A DNA stretch of 53,965 nucleotides, from contig JASJEH010000006.1 in the NCBI GenBank assembly GCA_030064755.1, positions 1 through 53,965 of the forward strand. The letters are read 5' to 3'. This document shows, one piece after another, positions 44,552 through 53,341 of the stretch; position 1 is the stretch's first letter, and every line of letters starts with the position of its first letter. Source of the DNA: Methyloceanibacter sp. (GTDB lineage Bacteria; Pseudomonadota; Alphaproteobacteria; Rhizobiales; Methyloligellaceae). Made by a program: the position numbers and the translations under genes. The notes under the pieces are model-generated. The model had not been told where the DNA came from. It did not search any database and saw only the letters and a program-made list of their open reading frames with translations.

Positions 44552-45640
44552 ATGGAACCAAAGCTGTTCTCCCCGCTTGAACTTGGCGACCTAACCCTTC
44601 CCAATCGGATTGTGATGGCGCCGTTGACGCGAAATCGCGCAACGCTTGAGGGCGATGCGCCTCATGCCCTCCACACCACTTATTACACACAGAGGGCGAG
44701 TGCCGGTTTGATCATCAGCGAGGCAACGCAGATCTCCCCCGAGGGCAAGGGCTATATCCAAACGCCCGGCATCTATAGCGACGAACAGGTCGCGGGCTGG
44801 AAAACCGTAACCGATTCCGTACATGCCGCGGGCGGCCGAATGTTCTTGCAACTCTGGCATGTCGGGCGGATATCCCATGTCTCGCTGCAGCCAGAAGAGC
44901 AAGCCCCCGTAGCCCCGTCCGCCATCGCGGCCAACAGCCAAACGTTCATCAGCACTGGCTTCGCGGACGTGTCCGAACCCCGGGCGCTGGATACGGGCGA
45001 AGTCGCCCGCATCGTCGCCGACTATAGAAAGGCTGCGGAGAACGCGAAAGCTGCGGGCTTCGACGGAATCGAGGTCCACGCTGCGAACGGCTACTTGATC
45101 GATCAGTTCCTCCGGGACGGGACCAACAAGCGCGACGACGCCTATGGGGGCACGCCTGAACAGCGGTCATTGTTCCTCGCAGAGGTCCTCGAAGCGGTCA
45201 CGCAAGTGTTCCCGCCTAAGCAGGTGGGCGTCCGCTTTAGCCCCTTCTCCGACTTTAACGATATGGCCGACAGCGACCCCGTGGCCACCTTTGCGGTCGC
45301 GATGGCCCGCGCGGAGGAGGCTGGCCTCGGCTATGTCCATATGGTGGAAGGTCAGATGGGAGGGCCGCGCAGTATTCCGAACGGAGCGATCGATGCTCTG
45401 AAGGCGAACTACTCCGGTGTCTACATGGCCAACAACGCCTATGACCGGCAAATGGCGATCGATGCGGTCGAGTCGGGCGAAGTTGATCTCGTGGCCTTCG
45501 GATCCTTGTTTATCGCCAACCCGGACCTCGTTGAACGCTTCCGCAAGGATGCCCCACTGAACGCGCCGGACCCGCAGACATTCTATGGTGGCGATGCTGC
45601 AGGGTATACCGACTACCCCACCCTGGAGGAAGTCACCTAG
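44552..45640 (+). CDS. nemA: Old Yellow Enzyme family ene-reductase, 362 aa
   Basis: An FMN-dependent oxidoreductase that reduces activated alkenes, nitro compounds or N-ethylmaleimide. It is a single TIM barrel: PNRIVMAPLTRNRA at the start, FLQLWHVGRISH, and the substrate-binding HAANGYLIDQFL with His176 and Asn179 and proton donor Tyr181; the C-terminus has LVAFGSLFIANPDL. This is the classical OYE class (NemA/XenB-like), without the FeS domain of 2,4-dienoyl-CoA reductases. The gene symbol is assigned by family resemblance; the physiological substrate is unknown. Confidence 0.93.
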   Translation: MEPKLFSPLELGDLTLPNRIVMAPLTRNRATLEGDAPHALHTTYYTQRASAGLIISEATQISPEGKGYIQTPGIYSDEQVAGWKTVTDSVHAAGGRMFLQLWHVGRISHVSLQPEEQAPVAPSAIAANSQTFISTGFADVSEPRALDTGEVARIVADYRKAAENAKAAGFDGIEVHAANGYLIDQFLRDGTNKRDDAYGGTPEQRSLFLAEVLEAVTQVFPPKQVGVRFSPFSDFNDMADSDPVATFAVAMARAEEAGLGYVHMVEGQMGGPRSIPNGAIDALKANYSGVYMANNAYDRQMAIDAVESGEVDLVAFGSLFIANPDLVERFRKDAPLNAPDPQTFYGGDAAGYTDYPTLEEVT

Positions 45641-45712
45641 GGCTCAACACGAACCGAGGCGAGGCATCACCTCCCTGGCCCCCGCCCGTGGCGATCAATC
45701 TCGCTCTCTGCC

Positions 45713-45745
45713 GATCGCGCCCACAATTTGGGCGCGGTCTTGGTT
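45713..45745 (+). terminator. Probable terminator after the Old Yellow Enzyme gene
   Basis: GATCGCGCCC and GGGCGCGGTC form a 10-bp stem with one G-T pair and a 7-base loop (ACAATTT), followed by TTGGTT. It is 70 bases after the stop codon. The T tract is poor, so termination is likely but not certain. Confidence 0.5.
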
Positions 45746-45808
45746 AGACTGCCCCATCCCGATCAAGCTTGGGGATCGGACGAGAAGATGGGTGTCGGAG
45801 CGTTAGCC

Positions 45809-46666
45809 ATGCGGTTTGGATCTTTGGGCGTTTGGACGGCTCTCGCGGGCGTCGGAGTCATTTGCCTTGCCCTAGCGAACGCAGACGTCGCGGAGTCCAA
45901 AGGCAACGCAGAAGATATTCGCGCTTCTTACAGGGTCGGCGTTGGCGCAATCGATCTCGGCACCTTCGACCTGACTGGTGTTGTCGACCGCAAGACTTAC
46001 ACGCTTAAGGCCAAAGGCGATTTTTCGATCCTTGCCGGGCTCGTCTACAGGGCGACAGGCACGACGAACAGCAACGGCAGACGCCTTGATGCGGTTGCAA
46101 GGCCTCAGCGCTTTGACTTCTCCTACACCGACAACAGGAAAAAGCAGGCGATGCAAATCGTCTTCAAGAACAAGGCCGCGCCCGTCGTCACACGCACGCC
46201 GAAGAAGCGTCCGGACAAGAAGGCCGTGCCACTTTCTGAGGGTCAGTTGCGCAACGTACTCGATCCGCTGACCGCAGCCTTCTTGTCCGTACACGGCAAT
46301 TTCCCGGCAGGCGACACGGCCGTGTGCAATCAAACTCTGAGGGTATTCGACGGAAAGCGTCTCTTTGAACTGACGCTATCCCCGAAACGGACAGAGAAAC
46401 TTGGCAAGAGAGCCCCGGGCGGGCTGCGGGCCGCCGCCGTCTGCGCGGTCCGATATCAGCCGATTGGCGGCCACAGGCCAGAGAGTAGGACGGTAGCGTA
46501 TCTGCAGAAGTCCAAGGACATCGAGGCATGGCTGGTGCCTGTCTCAGGGACAGACATGTTCGTGCCGTACAAGGTCGTCGTGCCCACCGCATGGGGACAA
46601 GGCACGGCAAGACTGACCAAGTTAAAGACGCAAGCCTCAGCAGGCCGCCGCGCCAGCGCCCGCTAG
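45809..46666 (+). CDS. DUF3108 domain protein, exported, 285 aa
   Basis: A periplasmic protein of unknown function. Signal peptide about 1-28 (cleavage near NADVAES), then one DUF3108 domain: SYRVGVGAIDLGTFDLTG, GLVYRATGTTNSNGR, RFDFSYTDN and LDPLTAAFLSV are family features. Two Cys (in AVCNQT and AVCAVRY) may pair. Start at ATG 45809, with GGAG eight bases upstream; an earlier ATG at 45788 lacks a good site. Its stop shares a CTAG with that of gshA on the other strand. Confidence 0.85.
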   Translation: MRFGSLGVWTALAGVGVICLALANADVAESKGNAEDIRASYRVGVGAIDLGTFDLTGVVDRKTYTLKAKGDFSILAGLVYRATGTTNSNGRRLDAVARPQRFDFSYTDNRKKQAMQIVFKNKAAPVVTRTPKKRPDKKAVPLSEGQLRNVLDPLTAAFLSVHGNFPAGDTAVCNQTLRVFDGKRLFELTLSPKRTEKLGKRAPGGLRAAAVCAVRYQPIGGHRPESRTVAYLQKSKDIEAWLVPVSGTDMFVPYKVVVPTAWGQGTARLTKLKTQASAGRRASAR

Positions 46667-48060
46667 AGCGCCTCGGTCTCGAACAAGCGGTCGATGTTGC
46701 CGTCCCAAGGTCCCTGATAAGCTGCGATCAGACGGTCTGCCTCGGTTCGACCGGTTTCGGCAATCTCCAGCAGGGGGGTCAGCATGCGCGTTTCGTCGTG
46801 GCCCTGTTCATTCACTCGGGCGCGCCTCAGAAGGCCGCCTTCGGCGAGCGCCAAGATTTCGCGCGCAAGATCCTGGACAGTTCTGCCGCGAAACGGCGTC
46901 GCAAGACCCGTCTTCGGCACCGCTAAGCGTAGCTCCTCGCGCTCTGCCTGCGTCCAACCCTCGACGAGCGATGCCACATTATCGAGAGCCGTCTTGTCAT
47001 AGAGCAGCCCCGCCCAAAGCGCTGGCAAGCCCAAGAGCAGACCAAGAGGCCCCGCATCGGCGCCGCGCATCTCAAGAAACTTCTTGAGGCGCACTTCCGG
47101 GAAGAGCGTGGTGAGGTGGTCGGCCCAATCTTCCATGGTGGGCCGTTCGCCCGGCAGCGCCTGGAGTTTGCCGGCCAGAAAATCCCGGAAGGACGAACCG
47201 GCCGCTTCGATATAGCGCCCGTCGCGATAAACGAAGTACATCGGGACATCGAGCGCATAGTCTACATACCGCTCAAATCCCATGCCGTCTTCGAAGGCGA
47301 AAGGAAGACCCCCTGTCCTGTCCGGATCGGTGTCTTGCCACATCTGCGCGCGATAGGACTGAAAGCCGTTGAGCTTGCCCTCCTTGAAGGGTGAGCTCGC
47401 GAACAGTGCTGTGGCCACGGGCTGGAGCGCGAGGCCGACGCGTAGCTTGCGCACCATGTCCGCCTCGTCGCTATAGTCCATATTCACTTGCACGGTCGCG
47501 GTACGGAACATCATGTCGAGACCATGGGCACCGCGCGTCGGCATGTACTGCATCATGATGCGGTACCGGTCCTTCGGCATGAGCGGCGTCTCGTCGAGGG
47601 TTCGTTTCGGCGAGAACCCAAGCCCAAGGAAGCCAATGCCAAGCTGCCGCCCGACCGAGCCAATTTGCGACAGATGCTGGCGCAGTTCGGCTTCAGTCTC
47701 ATGGATCGTTTCTAGCGGCGCTCCGGACAACTCAAGCTGTCCACCAGGCTCCAAGCTGATTGAGCCGCCGATAGGACAGTCCGAACACGACAGCGCGATG
47801 ATCTTGCCGTTCTCGCGGATCGCATCCCAGCCAAAGCAATTGTGATGCGCCTCCAAGAGCGCGCCAATGCCGCGATCCCCCTCGTAGGGAACGGGTGTGT
47901 TGTCGCTGACATTGAAGCCGAACTTCTCGTGCTCCGTACCGATGCGCCACTCGGACTGCGGCTTGCACCCTGCCTCTAAGTACCCGGCGAGCTCATCGCG
48001 CGACTCGATCGTAGGGCTCGCTTGCCCGTGGCCTTTGGGCCCGTCAACACGTGTCGACAT
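46663..48060 (-). CDS. gshA: Glutamate-cysteine ligase (plant/alphaproteobacterial type), 465 aa
   Basis: First step of glutathione synthesis. It is of the GCS2 family shared by alphaproteobacteria and plants, not the E. coli type: EWRIGTEHEKFGF with the active-site Glu pair, SLEPGGQLELSGAP, and the central RTATVQVNMDYSDE and RGADAGPLGLLLGLPALWAGLLYD are diagnostic. Upstream 184 bases to cyoD hold no gene. In many Hyphomicrobiales it directly follows rsmE; here the cyo operon lies between. Confidence 0.96.
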   Translation of the reverse strand: MSTRVDGPKGHGQASPTIESRDELAGYLEAGCKPQSEWRIGTEHEKFGFNVSDNTPVPYEGDRGIGALLEAHHNCFGWDAIRENGKIIALSCSDCPIGGSISLEPGGQLELSGAPLETIHETEAELRQHLSQIGSVGRQLGIGFLGLGFSPKRTLDETPLMPKDRYRIMMQYMPTRGAHGLDMMFRTATVQVNMDYSDEADMVRKLRVGLALQPVATALFASSPFKEGKLNGFQSYRAQMWQDTDPDRTGGLPFAFEDGMGFERYVDYALDVPMYFVYRDGRYIEAAGSSFRDFLAGKLQALPGERPTMEDWADHLTTLFPEVRLKKFLEMRGADAGPLGLLLGLPALWAGLLYDKTALDNVASLVEGWTQAEREELRLAVPKTGLATPFRGRTVQDLAREILALAEGGLLRRARVNEQGHDETRMLTPLLEIAETGRTEADRLIAAYQGPWDGNIDRLFETEAL

Positions 48061-48244
48061 GAGAGAGACGCTCCGATTGGATCGATTAAAATAGGTTCAG
48101 CCGGTGGCCGGTGTGTATCGGCGCGTCTGCGGGACGCGAATGGGTCACTATATCGTACGGCGCGACCGGCGCGGCAAGAGACTATTCTGCGCTATAACAA
48201 AGCCTTGATGGTCGCCTGCCGCGACCAAATCATGCTGCGCAAGC

Positions 48245-48565
48245 TCAGACCATCATACGATGGTAGAGATCGAACATGATCCAAAGGCTGCCGCCCACCA
48301 TGATGAAGATCAGGACGAGGGCGAAGGCCAGCGCGACGAGGTTCTCGCGTGGTGTCGTCTTGAAATCGATATGCAGGAAGAAGGTCAGATGGACGATGAT
48401 CTGCGCAACGGCGAACACCGCGATGATGATCAGCGTGGTCTGACGCGGCAATGCGCCCGTTGCCACAAGGCCGAAGGGTATGGCCGTGAGGATGACAGCT
48501 AAGGCGAGCCCAACCAGGTAGGGCTTCAGGGTCCGTTCGATTTGGAGACCTGACTTTACTTCCAT
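48245..48565 (-). CDS. cyoD: Cytochrome bo3 ubiquinol oxidase subunit IV, 106 aa
   Basis: Small subunit with three membrane helices that helps assemble the CuB site. PYLVGLALAVILTAIPF, QIIVHLTFFLHID and the third helix LIFIMVGGSLWIMFDL are typical of CyoD. The ATG at 48565 overlaps the cyoC stop (ATGA); the longer open frame upstream is within cyoC. It is the last gene of the operon. Confidence 0.94.
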   Translation of the reverse strand: MEVKSGLQIERTLKPYLVGLALAVILTAIPFGLVATGALPRQTTLIIIAVFAVAQIIVHLTFFLHIDFKTTPRENLVALAFALVLIFIMVGGSLWIMFDLYHRMMV

Positions 48566-49164
48566 CACAACAACCCCGGCAGATAGACCACTGAGAAGAT
48601 CACGACCCAGATGATGTCGAGGAAATGCCAGAAAAGGCCAAGCCGCATGAGCCGCGAAGCGACCGGCGCGGTGATGCCCTTGAAGTAGACCTGGCCCATC
48701 ATCACCAGTATCCAGCACAGGCCGACACTGACATGAAGGCCGTGCGTGCCCACAAGCGTGAAAAAGGCCGACAGGAATCCGCTGCGCTGAGGCCCCGCTC
48801 CTTCCGCGATCATCCCTGCGAACTCGCCAATCTCCAGATAGATGAAGCCAGCGCCAAGCAGGAAGGTAACAGCCAGCCAGAGCAGCACCTTGCCCCGTTC
48901 GCCGGCCGATAGTGCGACGGCGGCGATGCCGAACGTTGTACTGCTCAAGAGCAGCAGCGCCGTCTCGGCTACGACTCGGTCTAGCTCAAAGACGTCCTTG
49001 GGCGTCGGGCCACCGGCGGCATTCCCGACCATGATGAGGTAGGTGGCGAAGAGAAGCGCGAAAATAACTGCATCGCTCATCAGGTAGAGCCAGAAGCCGA
49101 AATCCTTCTCTTCGTAACGCTCTGCGTCACGATGGCTGATCGTCATGTCGGCGACAGTTGTCAT
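48565..49164 (-). CDS. cyoC: Cytochrome bo3 ubiquinol oxidase subunit III, 199 aa
   Basis: A heme-copper oxidase subunit III with five membrane helices, the short form found in quinol oxidases. FGFWLYLMSDAVIFALLFATY at the start, FTLVGTHGLHVSVGLCWI and FWHFLDIIWVVIFSVVYL at the end are conserved. Overlaps cyoB by four bases and cyoD by one base in ATGA-type junctions. Confidence 0.96.
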   Translation of the reverse strand: MTTVADMTISHRDAERYEEKDFGFWLYLMSDAVIFALLFATYLIMVGNAAGGPTPKDVFELDRVVAETALLLLSSTTFGIAAVALSAGERGKVLLWLAVTFLLGAGFIYLEIGEFAGMIAEGAGPQRSGFLSAFFTLVGTHGLHVSVGLCWILVMMGQVYFKGITAPVASRLMRLGLFWHFLDIIWVVIFSVVYLPGLL

Positions 49165-51200
49165 GTGGCGGGCTCCGCCGCGGCATCGCCCGCATAGCCT
49201 GGCTCATCCGCCATTTCGTTCTTCGGCGCTTTGGCAAGCTGCTCGAACCGCGCGTCCTCAATCTCCTTCACCTCGCTTGCCGTCATGACAAACTCGTCGT
49301 CGTCATCGGAGGCGCGGTAGATGATCGTTCCCGCGATCACGGCCAGCGCCAGAAGCGCAAGCCACCACATCCACCAGATAGCCGCGAAGCCGAAAATGCC
49401 GCCAGCGACACCGATCACGAGACCGGCATATGTGTTCTTCGGCATGACGATGTCTTCGTATTCCAAGGGCCGCTCATAGGCGACACCGCGCCGCTTCATG
49501 TCCCACCACGCATCGCGGGATTCCACTTTGGGCAGAACAGCGAAGTTGTACGGAGCCGCCGGCGAGGATGTGGCCCATTCCAGCGAACGGCCATTCCACG
49601 GGTCGCCTGAAAGATCGAGCGCCTCGTTCCGCTCGCGAATGCTCACGATAAGCTGGACAGCGAGGCAGATCATGCCAAGGAGAATGATGACGGCACCGAC
49701 CCACGCTACGATGAGATGGGGCTGCCAGGCGGCGATTTCGTAGTGCTCCATCCGGCGGGGGAAGCCGAGCATGCCGAGCACATAGAGCGGCATGAAGGCG
49801 ATATAGAATCCGATGATCCAGCACCAGAAGGCGCGCGTGCCCCATTTCTCATTCAGCTTGAACCCGAATGCCTTTGGGAACCAGTACATGTAGCCGGCGA
49901 GATAGCCGAACAGCACGCCGGGAATGATCATGTTGTGGAAGTGCGCCACGAGGAACGTGGTGTTGTGCATCATGTAGTCGACCGGCGGCAGCGCTAGAAG
50001 CACGCCCGACAAGCCGCCAATCACGAAGGTCACCAGAAAGCCGATGGTGAAGAGCATCGGTGGTTTGAAGATGATGCGGCCGCGATACATGGTCAGCAAC
50101 CAATCAAATACCTTCACCCCTGTGGGTACCGAGATGATCGCGGTCATCGTCCCGAAGAACGAATTGACTTTCGCGCTCGAACCCATGGTGAAGAAGTGGT
50201 GCAGCCAGACGGTGAACGACAGAAGGCCGATTGCGATGGTCGCGCACACGAGCGAGACGTAGCCAAACAGACGCTTCTGACTGAAGGTCGAAACGACCTC
50301 GGAGAACACACCAAAGGCCGGCAGGATGAGGATGTAGACTTCGGGATGACCCCACAACCAAAACAGGTTGATGTAGTTCATCATGTTCCCGCCAAGCTCA
50401 TTCGTGAAGAAATGGAACCCGAAGTTCCGGTCGAGAATCAGCGTGGCGCACGCCACCGTCAGCGCCGGGAATGCGAAGATGATGAGTACGGATGTGATGA
50501 ATATGGTCCAGGTGAAGAGCGGCAGACGGAACATCGTCATCCCTGGCGCTCGACACTTGAATATCGTCACCAAGAAATTGATGCCGGTCATCGTCGTGGC
50601 GAAACCGGATATGAAGACCATCCATAGCCAGTAATCGACTCCGACGCCGGGCGTGTATTGCACGCCGGAATAGGGTGGATAGGCCGTCCACCCCGCTGTG
50701 GAGAACTTGCCCACGACCAGCGAGATGAGCATGAGACCCGCGCCCGCTGTGGTAAGCCACAGGCTGATAGAGTTCATGAACGGAAACGCTACATCGCGGG
50801 AGCCGATCTGCTGCGGCACGATCAGGTTCGCAAGGCCCGAGAGAAACGGCATGGCCATGAAGAAGATCATGATTGTGCCGTGCGACGAGAATATCTGATC
50901 GAAATGGTCTGGCGGCAGATAGCCTTCGTTGTTGTAGGCGATCGCCTGTTGGCTGCGCATCATGGCTGCGTCAACGAAGCCCCGCACCAGCATGACCAGC
51001 GCGAGCATGATATACATGATGCCGATCTTCTTGTGATCGACGCTGGACACCCATTGGGTCATCACCATGCGCCAAGCGCCGAAATAGGTGATGGCCCCGA
51101 CGACCGCGAGCCCGCCCAGCACAGTCACCGCGGCGCCTGAAGCAGCGACAGCGCTGTAAAACGGCAGGGAGTCAATTGTCAGTCGTCCAAAAATATCCAC
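49161..51200 (-). CDS. cyoB: Cytochrome bo3 ubiquinol oxidase subunit I, 679 aa
   Basis: Catalytic subunit that reduces oxygen and pumps protons. At 679 residues it has the two extra helices of quinol oxidases. The ubiquinol-site residues match those of E. coli: Arg73, Asp77 (LVRGFVDAAMMRSQQ), His99, Gln102 and His107. WGHPEVYILILPAFG holds the CuB His and cross-linked Tyr; two further CuB His are in VWLHHFF and the heme ligands in LVAHFHNM. The C-terminal ~70 residues are a charged extension. The presence of the quinol-site residues supports quinol, not cytochrome c, as donor. Confidence 0.97.
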   Translation of the reverse strand: MDIFGRLTIDSLPFYSAVAASGAAVTVLGGLAVVGAITYFGAWRMVMTQWVSSVDHKKIGIMYIMLALVMLVRGFVDAAMMRSQQAIAYNNEGYLPPDHFDQIFSSHGTIMIFFMAMPFLSGLANLIVPQQIGSRDVAFPFMNSISLWLTTAGAGLMLISLVVGKFSTAGWTAYPPYSGVQYTPGVGVDYWLWMVFISGFATTMTGINFLVTIFKCRAPGMTMFRLPLFTWTIFITSVLIIFAFPALTVACATLILDRNFGFHFFTNELGGNMMNYINLFWLWGHPEVYILILPAFGVFSEVVSTFSQKRLFGYVSLVCATIAIGLLSFTVWLHHFFTMGSSAKVNSFFGTMTAIISVPTGVKVFDWLLTMYRGRIIFKPPMLFTIGFLVTFVIGGLSGVLLALPPVDYMMHNTTFLVAHFHNMIIPGVLFGYLAGYMYWFPKAFGFKLNEKWGTRAFWCWIIGFYIAFMPLYVLGMLGFPRRMEHYEIAAWQPHLIVAWVGAVIILLGMICLAVQLIVSIRERNEALDLSGDPWNGRSLEWATSSPAAPYNFAVLPKVESRDAWWDMKRRGVAYERPLEYEDIVMPKNTYAGLVIGVAGGIFGFAAIWWMWWLALLALAVIAGTIIYRASDDDDEFVMTASEVKEIEDARFEQLAKAPKNEMADEPGYAGDAAAEPAT

Positions 51201-51204
51201 TGAT

Positions 51205-52125
51205 CTATTCCGTCGTTTCGGCTTTTCTCGAGAGCGGCATGCGATCGACGTCGCCGTGAGAATACTTGCCGATGATGCAGTCGAAGAGATTAGGTTCGAC
51301 GGGTGAGTAATAGGTCACCGGAACCTTCTGGCTCGGCTTGGCAAGAGTTTCATAGGTTGCAGCATCAAGCGCCTTGCTCGATTGCTTCACCTTTTCGATC
51401 CACGCATCGAAGTCGTCCTTCGACATCGCATGCGTCTGGAATTGTTGATCCGCGAATCCTTTGCCGCTGTACTGAACATTGCGGCCCCAGAACGTGCCCT
51501 TCTCGTCCGCCACCAGGTTGAGCCGCGTTTGCATCCCGGCCATGGCGTAGATCTGCCCGCCAAGTTTCGGGATCACCAGCGAGTTCATGACCGTGTCGGA
51601 GGTAATCTCAATGCTCACCGGCGTATTGACCGGCATGGCCAACTCGTTGACGACGGCGACGTCATGCTCTGGATAAACGAACAGCCACTTCCAATCCTGC
51701 GCGATGGCTTGCACCTGAAGCGGCTTCACGCTGGGATCGATCTCCGTATAGGGATCGAGCTTGTAGGTGTATTCCCACAAATGGAATGCCAGCCAGACGA
51801 CAATCGCGGCTGGAACGCTCCAAACCACAATCTCGGCGGGCCAATAGAAATCGAAGTTCGGCGTGTACCGTGCCTTCCGATTTGTGCCGCGATAGCGGAT
51901 CGTGAACCACGCGGCCATGATGAAGACCGGAATGATCACGATCATCATGATGGCGGTTGCTTTGAAGAGGAGGTTCCTCTCGGAAAGCGCGATCGGCCCT
52001 TTTGGGTCGAGTGTGGGCCCTTCCACGACACCACAACCCGCGCACAACACCGTTAGCCCCGCCACGGCCGTCGCAGCCGAGATGCGAGAACTCCATCGAA
52101 GTGCGCGCGCGTGTCTGACGATCAT
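51205..52125 (-). CDS. cyoA: Cytochrome bo3 ubiquinol oxidase subunit II, 306 aa
   Basis: A lipoprotein subunit with two membrane helices and a cupredoxin-like domain. The lipobox region ends CAGC (near residue 31). The domain has AQDWKWLFVYPEH, VMNSLVIPKLGGQIYAMAGMQTRLNLVADE and YSGKGFADQQF, closely as in E. coli CyoA. The CuA Cys/His ligands of subunit II of cytochrome c oxidases are missing, as they should be in a quinol oxidase. First gene of cyoABCD; 144 bases separate it from rsmE upstream, where the promoter must lie. Confidence 0.97.
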   Translation of the reverse strand: MIVRHARALRWSSRISAATAVAGLTVLCAGCGVVEGPTLDPKGPIALSERNLLFKATAIMMIVIIPVFIMAAWFTIRYRGTNRKARYTPNFDFYWPAEIVVWSVPAAIVVWLAFHLWEYTYKLDPYTEIDPSVKPLQVQAIAQDWKWLFVYPEHDVAVVNELAMPVNTPVSIEITSDTVMNSLVIPKLGGQIYAMAGMQTRLNLVADEKGTFWGRNVQYSGKGFADQQFQTHAMSKDDFDAWIEKVKQSSKALDAATYETLAKPSQKVPVTYYSPVEPNLFDCIIGKYSHGDVDRMPLSRKAETTE

Positions 52126-52269
52126 GTCTTCGCTGCTTCGATCCGAGAACGGTATGATTAGTCTGCTTTCAACCGTAACGGCTTATGGCCGGATTTGCGA
52201 GGATAGACCAAGCTTCGCGCACAACCTGTGACAATCGAGGCACAGCACCAAACAGAATTGCGGGACTGA

Positions 52270-53007
52270 TCAGCGCCAGTCACCCCAAACGGCGTTGACC
52301 AGTGTCAAGCACGCGACCGCAGCAGTGTCCGCACGCATCACACGTGGTCCGAGCGAAATGGGTAGAACAAACTCCTTACTCAGAAGGAGATCGCGCTCTT
52401 CGGGATCGAAGCCCCCCTCGGGCCCAATCAGAACCGCATGCGGACGGGCCGCCTCCGAAGCCAAGGCCTCAAGAGGCGAGGAGACCGCAGCAGTTTCGTC
52501 AGCGACAACAAGCAGCCGCTCTGGGTTCCACTGTTTCAAGATCTCGGCGAGCTTTTGCGGCGCGTGCACTTCGGGTACCCGCAGGATGCCGCATTGTTCT
52601 GCCGCCTCCACCGCATTTGCCTCAAGACGTTCGACTTTGACTCGCTCGGCAATCGTTCGGTGTGTGATGGTCGGACGCAAAACGCTGGCGCCCATCTCGG
52701 TCGCTTTCTGCGCCATATAGTCGACGCGGGCGCGCTTGATGGGGGCAAAGAGATAATGGAGATCGGGGCCGTCCTCTTGCGCCCGGGTCTGGTGCTCGAC
52801 GACGAGAGTCAGGGTCTTCTTGGCAAGCTTGTCGATACGGGCGCACCACTCGCCGTCCGCCCCATTGAAAAGCAGGACATAGGAGTCCGGCTTGAGCCGG
52901 AGCACGTTCGCGAGGTAGTGCGTCTGATCCCGATCCAGCACCACTTCAGTGCTCGCGCGTAGCGGAGACCTGACGAACAGGCGTGGCAGTTTGGAGGGCA
53001 CGGTCAC
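52270..53007 (-). CDS. rsmE: 16S rRNA (uracil-1498-N3)-methyltransferase, 245 aa
   Basis: Methylates U1498 of 16S rRNA. It is a SPOUT knot methyltransferase: N-terminal PUA-like RNA-binding domain (about 8-70, RLFV and HYLANVLRLK), then the knot with GPEGGF (195-200) and LGPRVMRADTAAV binding SAM. The start is GTG at 53007, with AAAAAGG about five bases upstream; a second GTG lies two codons later. Upstream, no ubiA-like gene follows, unlike in many relatives. Confidence 0.95.
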   Translation of the reverse strand: MTVPSKLPRLFVRSPLRASTEVVLDRDQTHYLANVLRLKPDSYVLLFNGADGEWCARIDKLAKKTLTLVVEHQTRAQEDGPDLHYLFAPIKRARVDYMAQKATEMGASVLRPTITHRTIAERVKVERLEANAVEAAEQCGILRVPEVHAPQKLAEILKQWNPERLLVVADETAAVSSPLEALASEAARPHAVLIGPEGGFDPEERDLLLSKEFVLPISLGPRVMRADTAAVACLTLVNAVWGDWR

Positions 53008-53341
53008 GAAAGCCTTTTTGGCCCAGATCGCCGCGCTTTGACAGACGTGTTTCGTGTTCCACGAGCCGTCTCAACGCCTTCAGGCCAACGCGCCAGCCCG
53101 TTGGCTGCGGCCAATCGACTTCGGAGCCCCAGTTCCCGCCACAGGTGTACGACGTGATGCCTCGCACCTTACCACACAAGCCTCATTATGCTACTATAAC
53201 TTGTCTTTCAATGGCATTATACCTGCGATTGTTCTTCTGTGTCCTAAGGAGACCTCGAGTTCGGGCGTACTGCCTTAGTATCCCATGCGCCGTTTGAACA
53301 TCGCTCAAATATCTCTAACCATCTCAGGAACTGAAAACGAT
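53008..53341. other. Intergenic region with a GC-to-AT transition
   Basis: About 330 bases with no recognised gene. The first ~160 bases are GC-rich like the rest of the window; an open frame of 77 codons on the minus strand overlaps rsmE out of frame and matches nothing known. From about 53170 the composition becomes clearly A+T-rich and stays so to the end. The A+T-rich part should contain the promoter of the next gene; several TATA-like strings are present, but none has a convincing -35. Confidence 0.45.

Noticed and set aside
48147-48177. TTGCCG and TATAGT upstream of gshA on the minus strand as a promoter
   Set aside because: The -10 is good, but the 19-base spacing is too long to call with confidence.
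51205-52125. Loss of the CuA site as a defect in subunit II
   Set aside because: Absence of CuA is normal for quinol oxidases, and the residues match CyoA throughout.
52946-53179. 77-codon minus-strand frame upstream of rsmE as a gene remnant
   Set aside because: It overlaps rsmE out of frame, has no convincing ribosome-binding site, and could not be matched to ubiA or any other expected neighbour.
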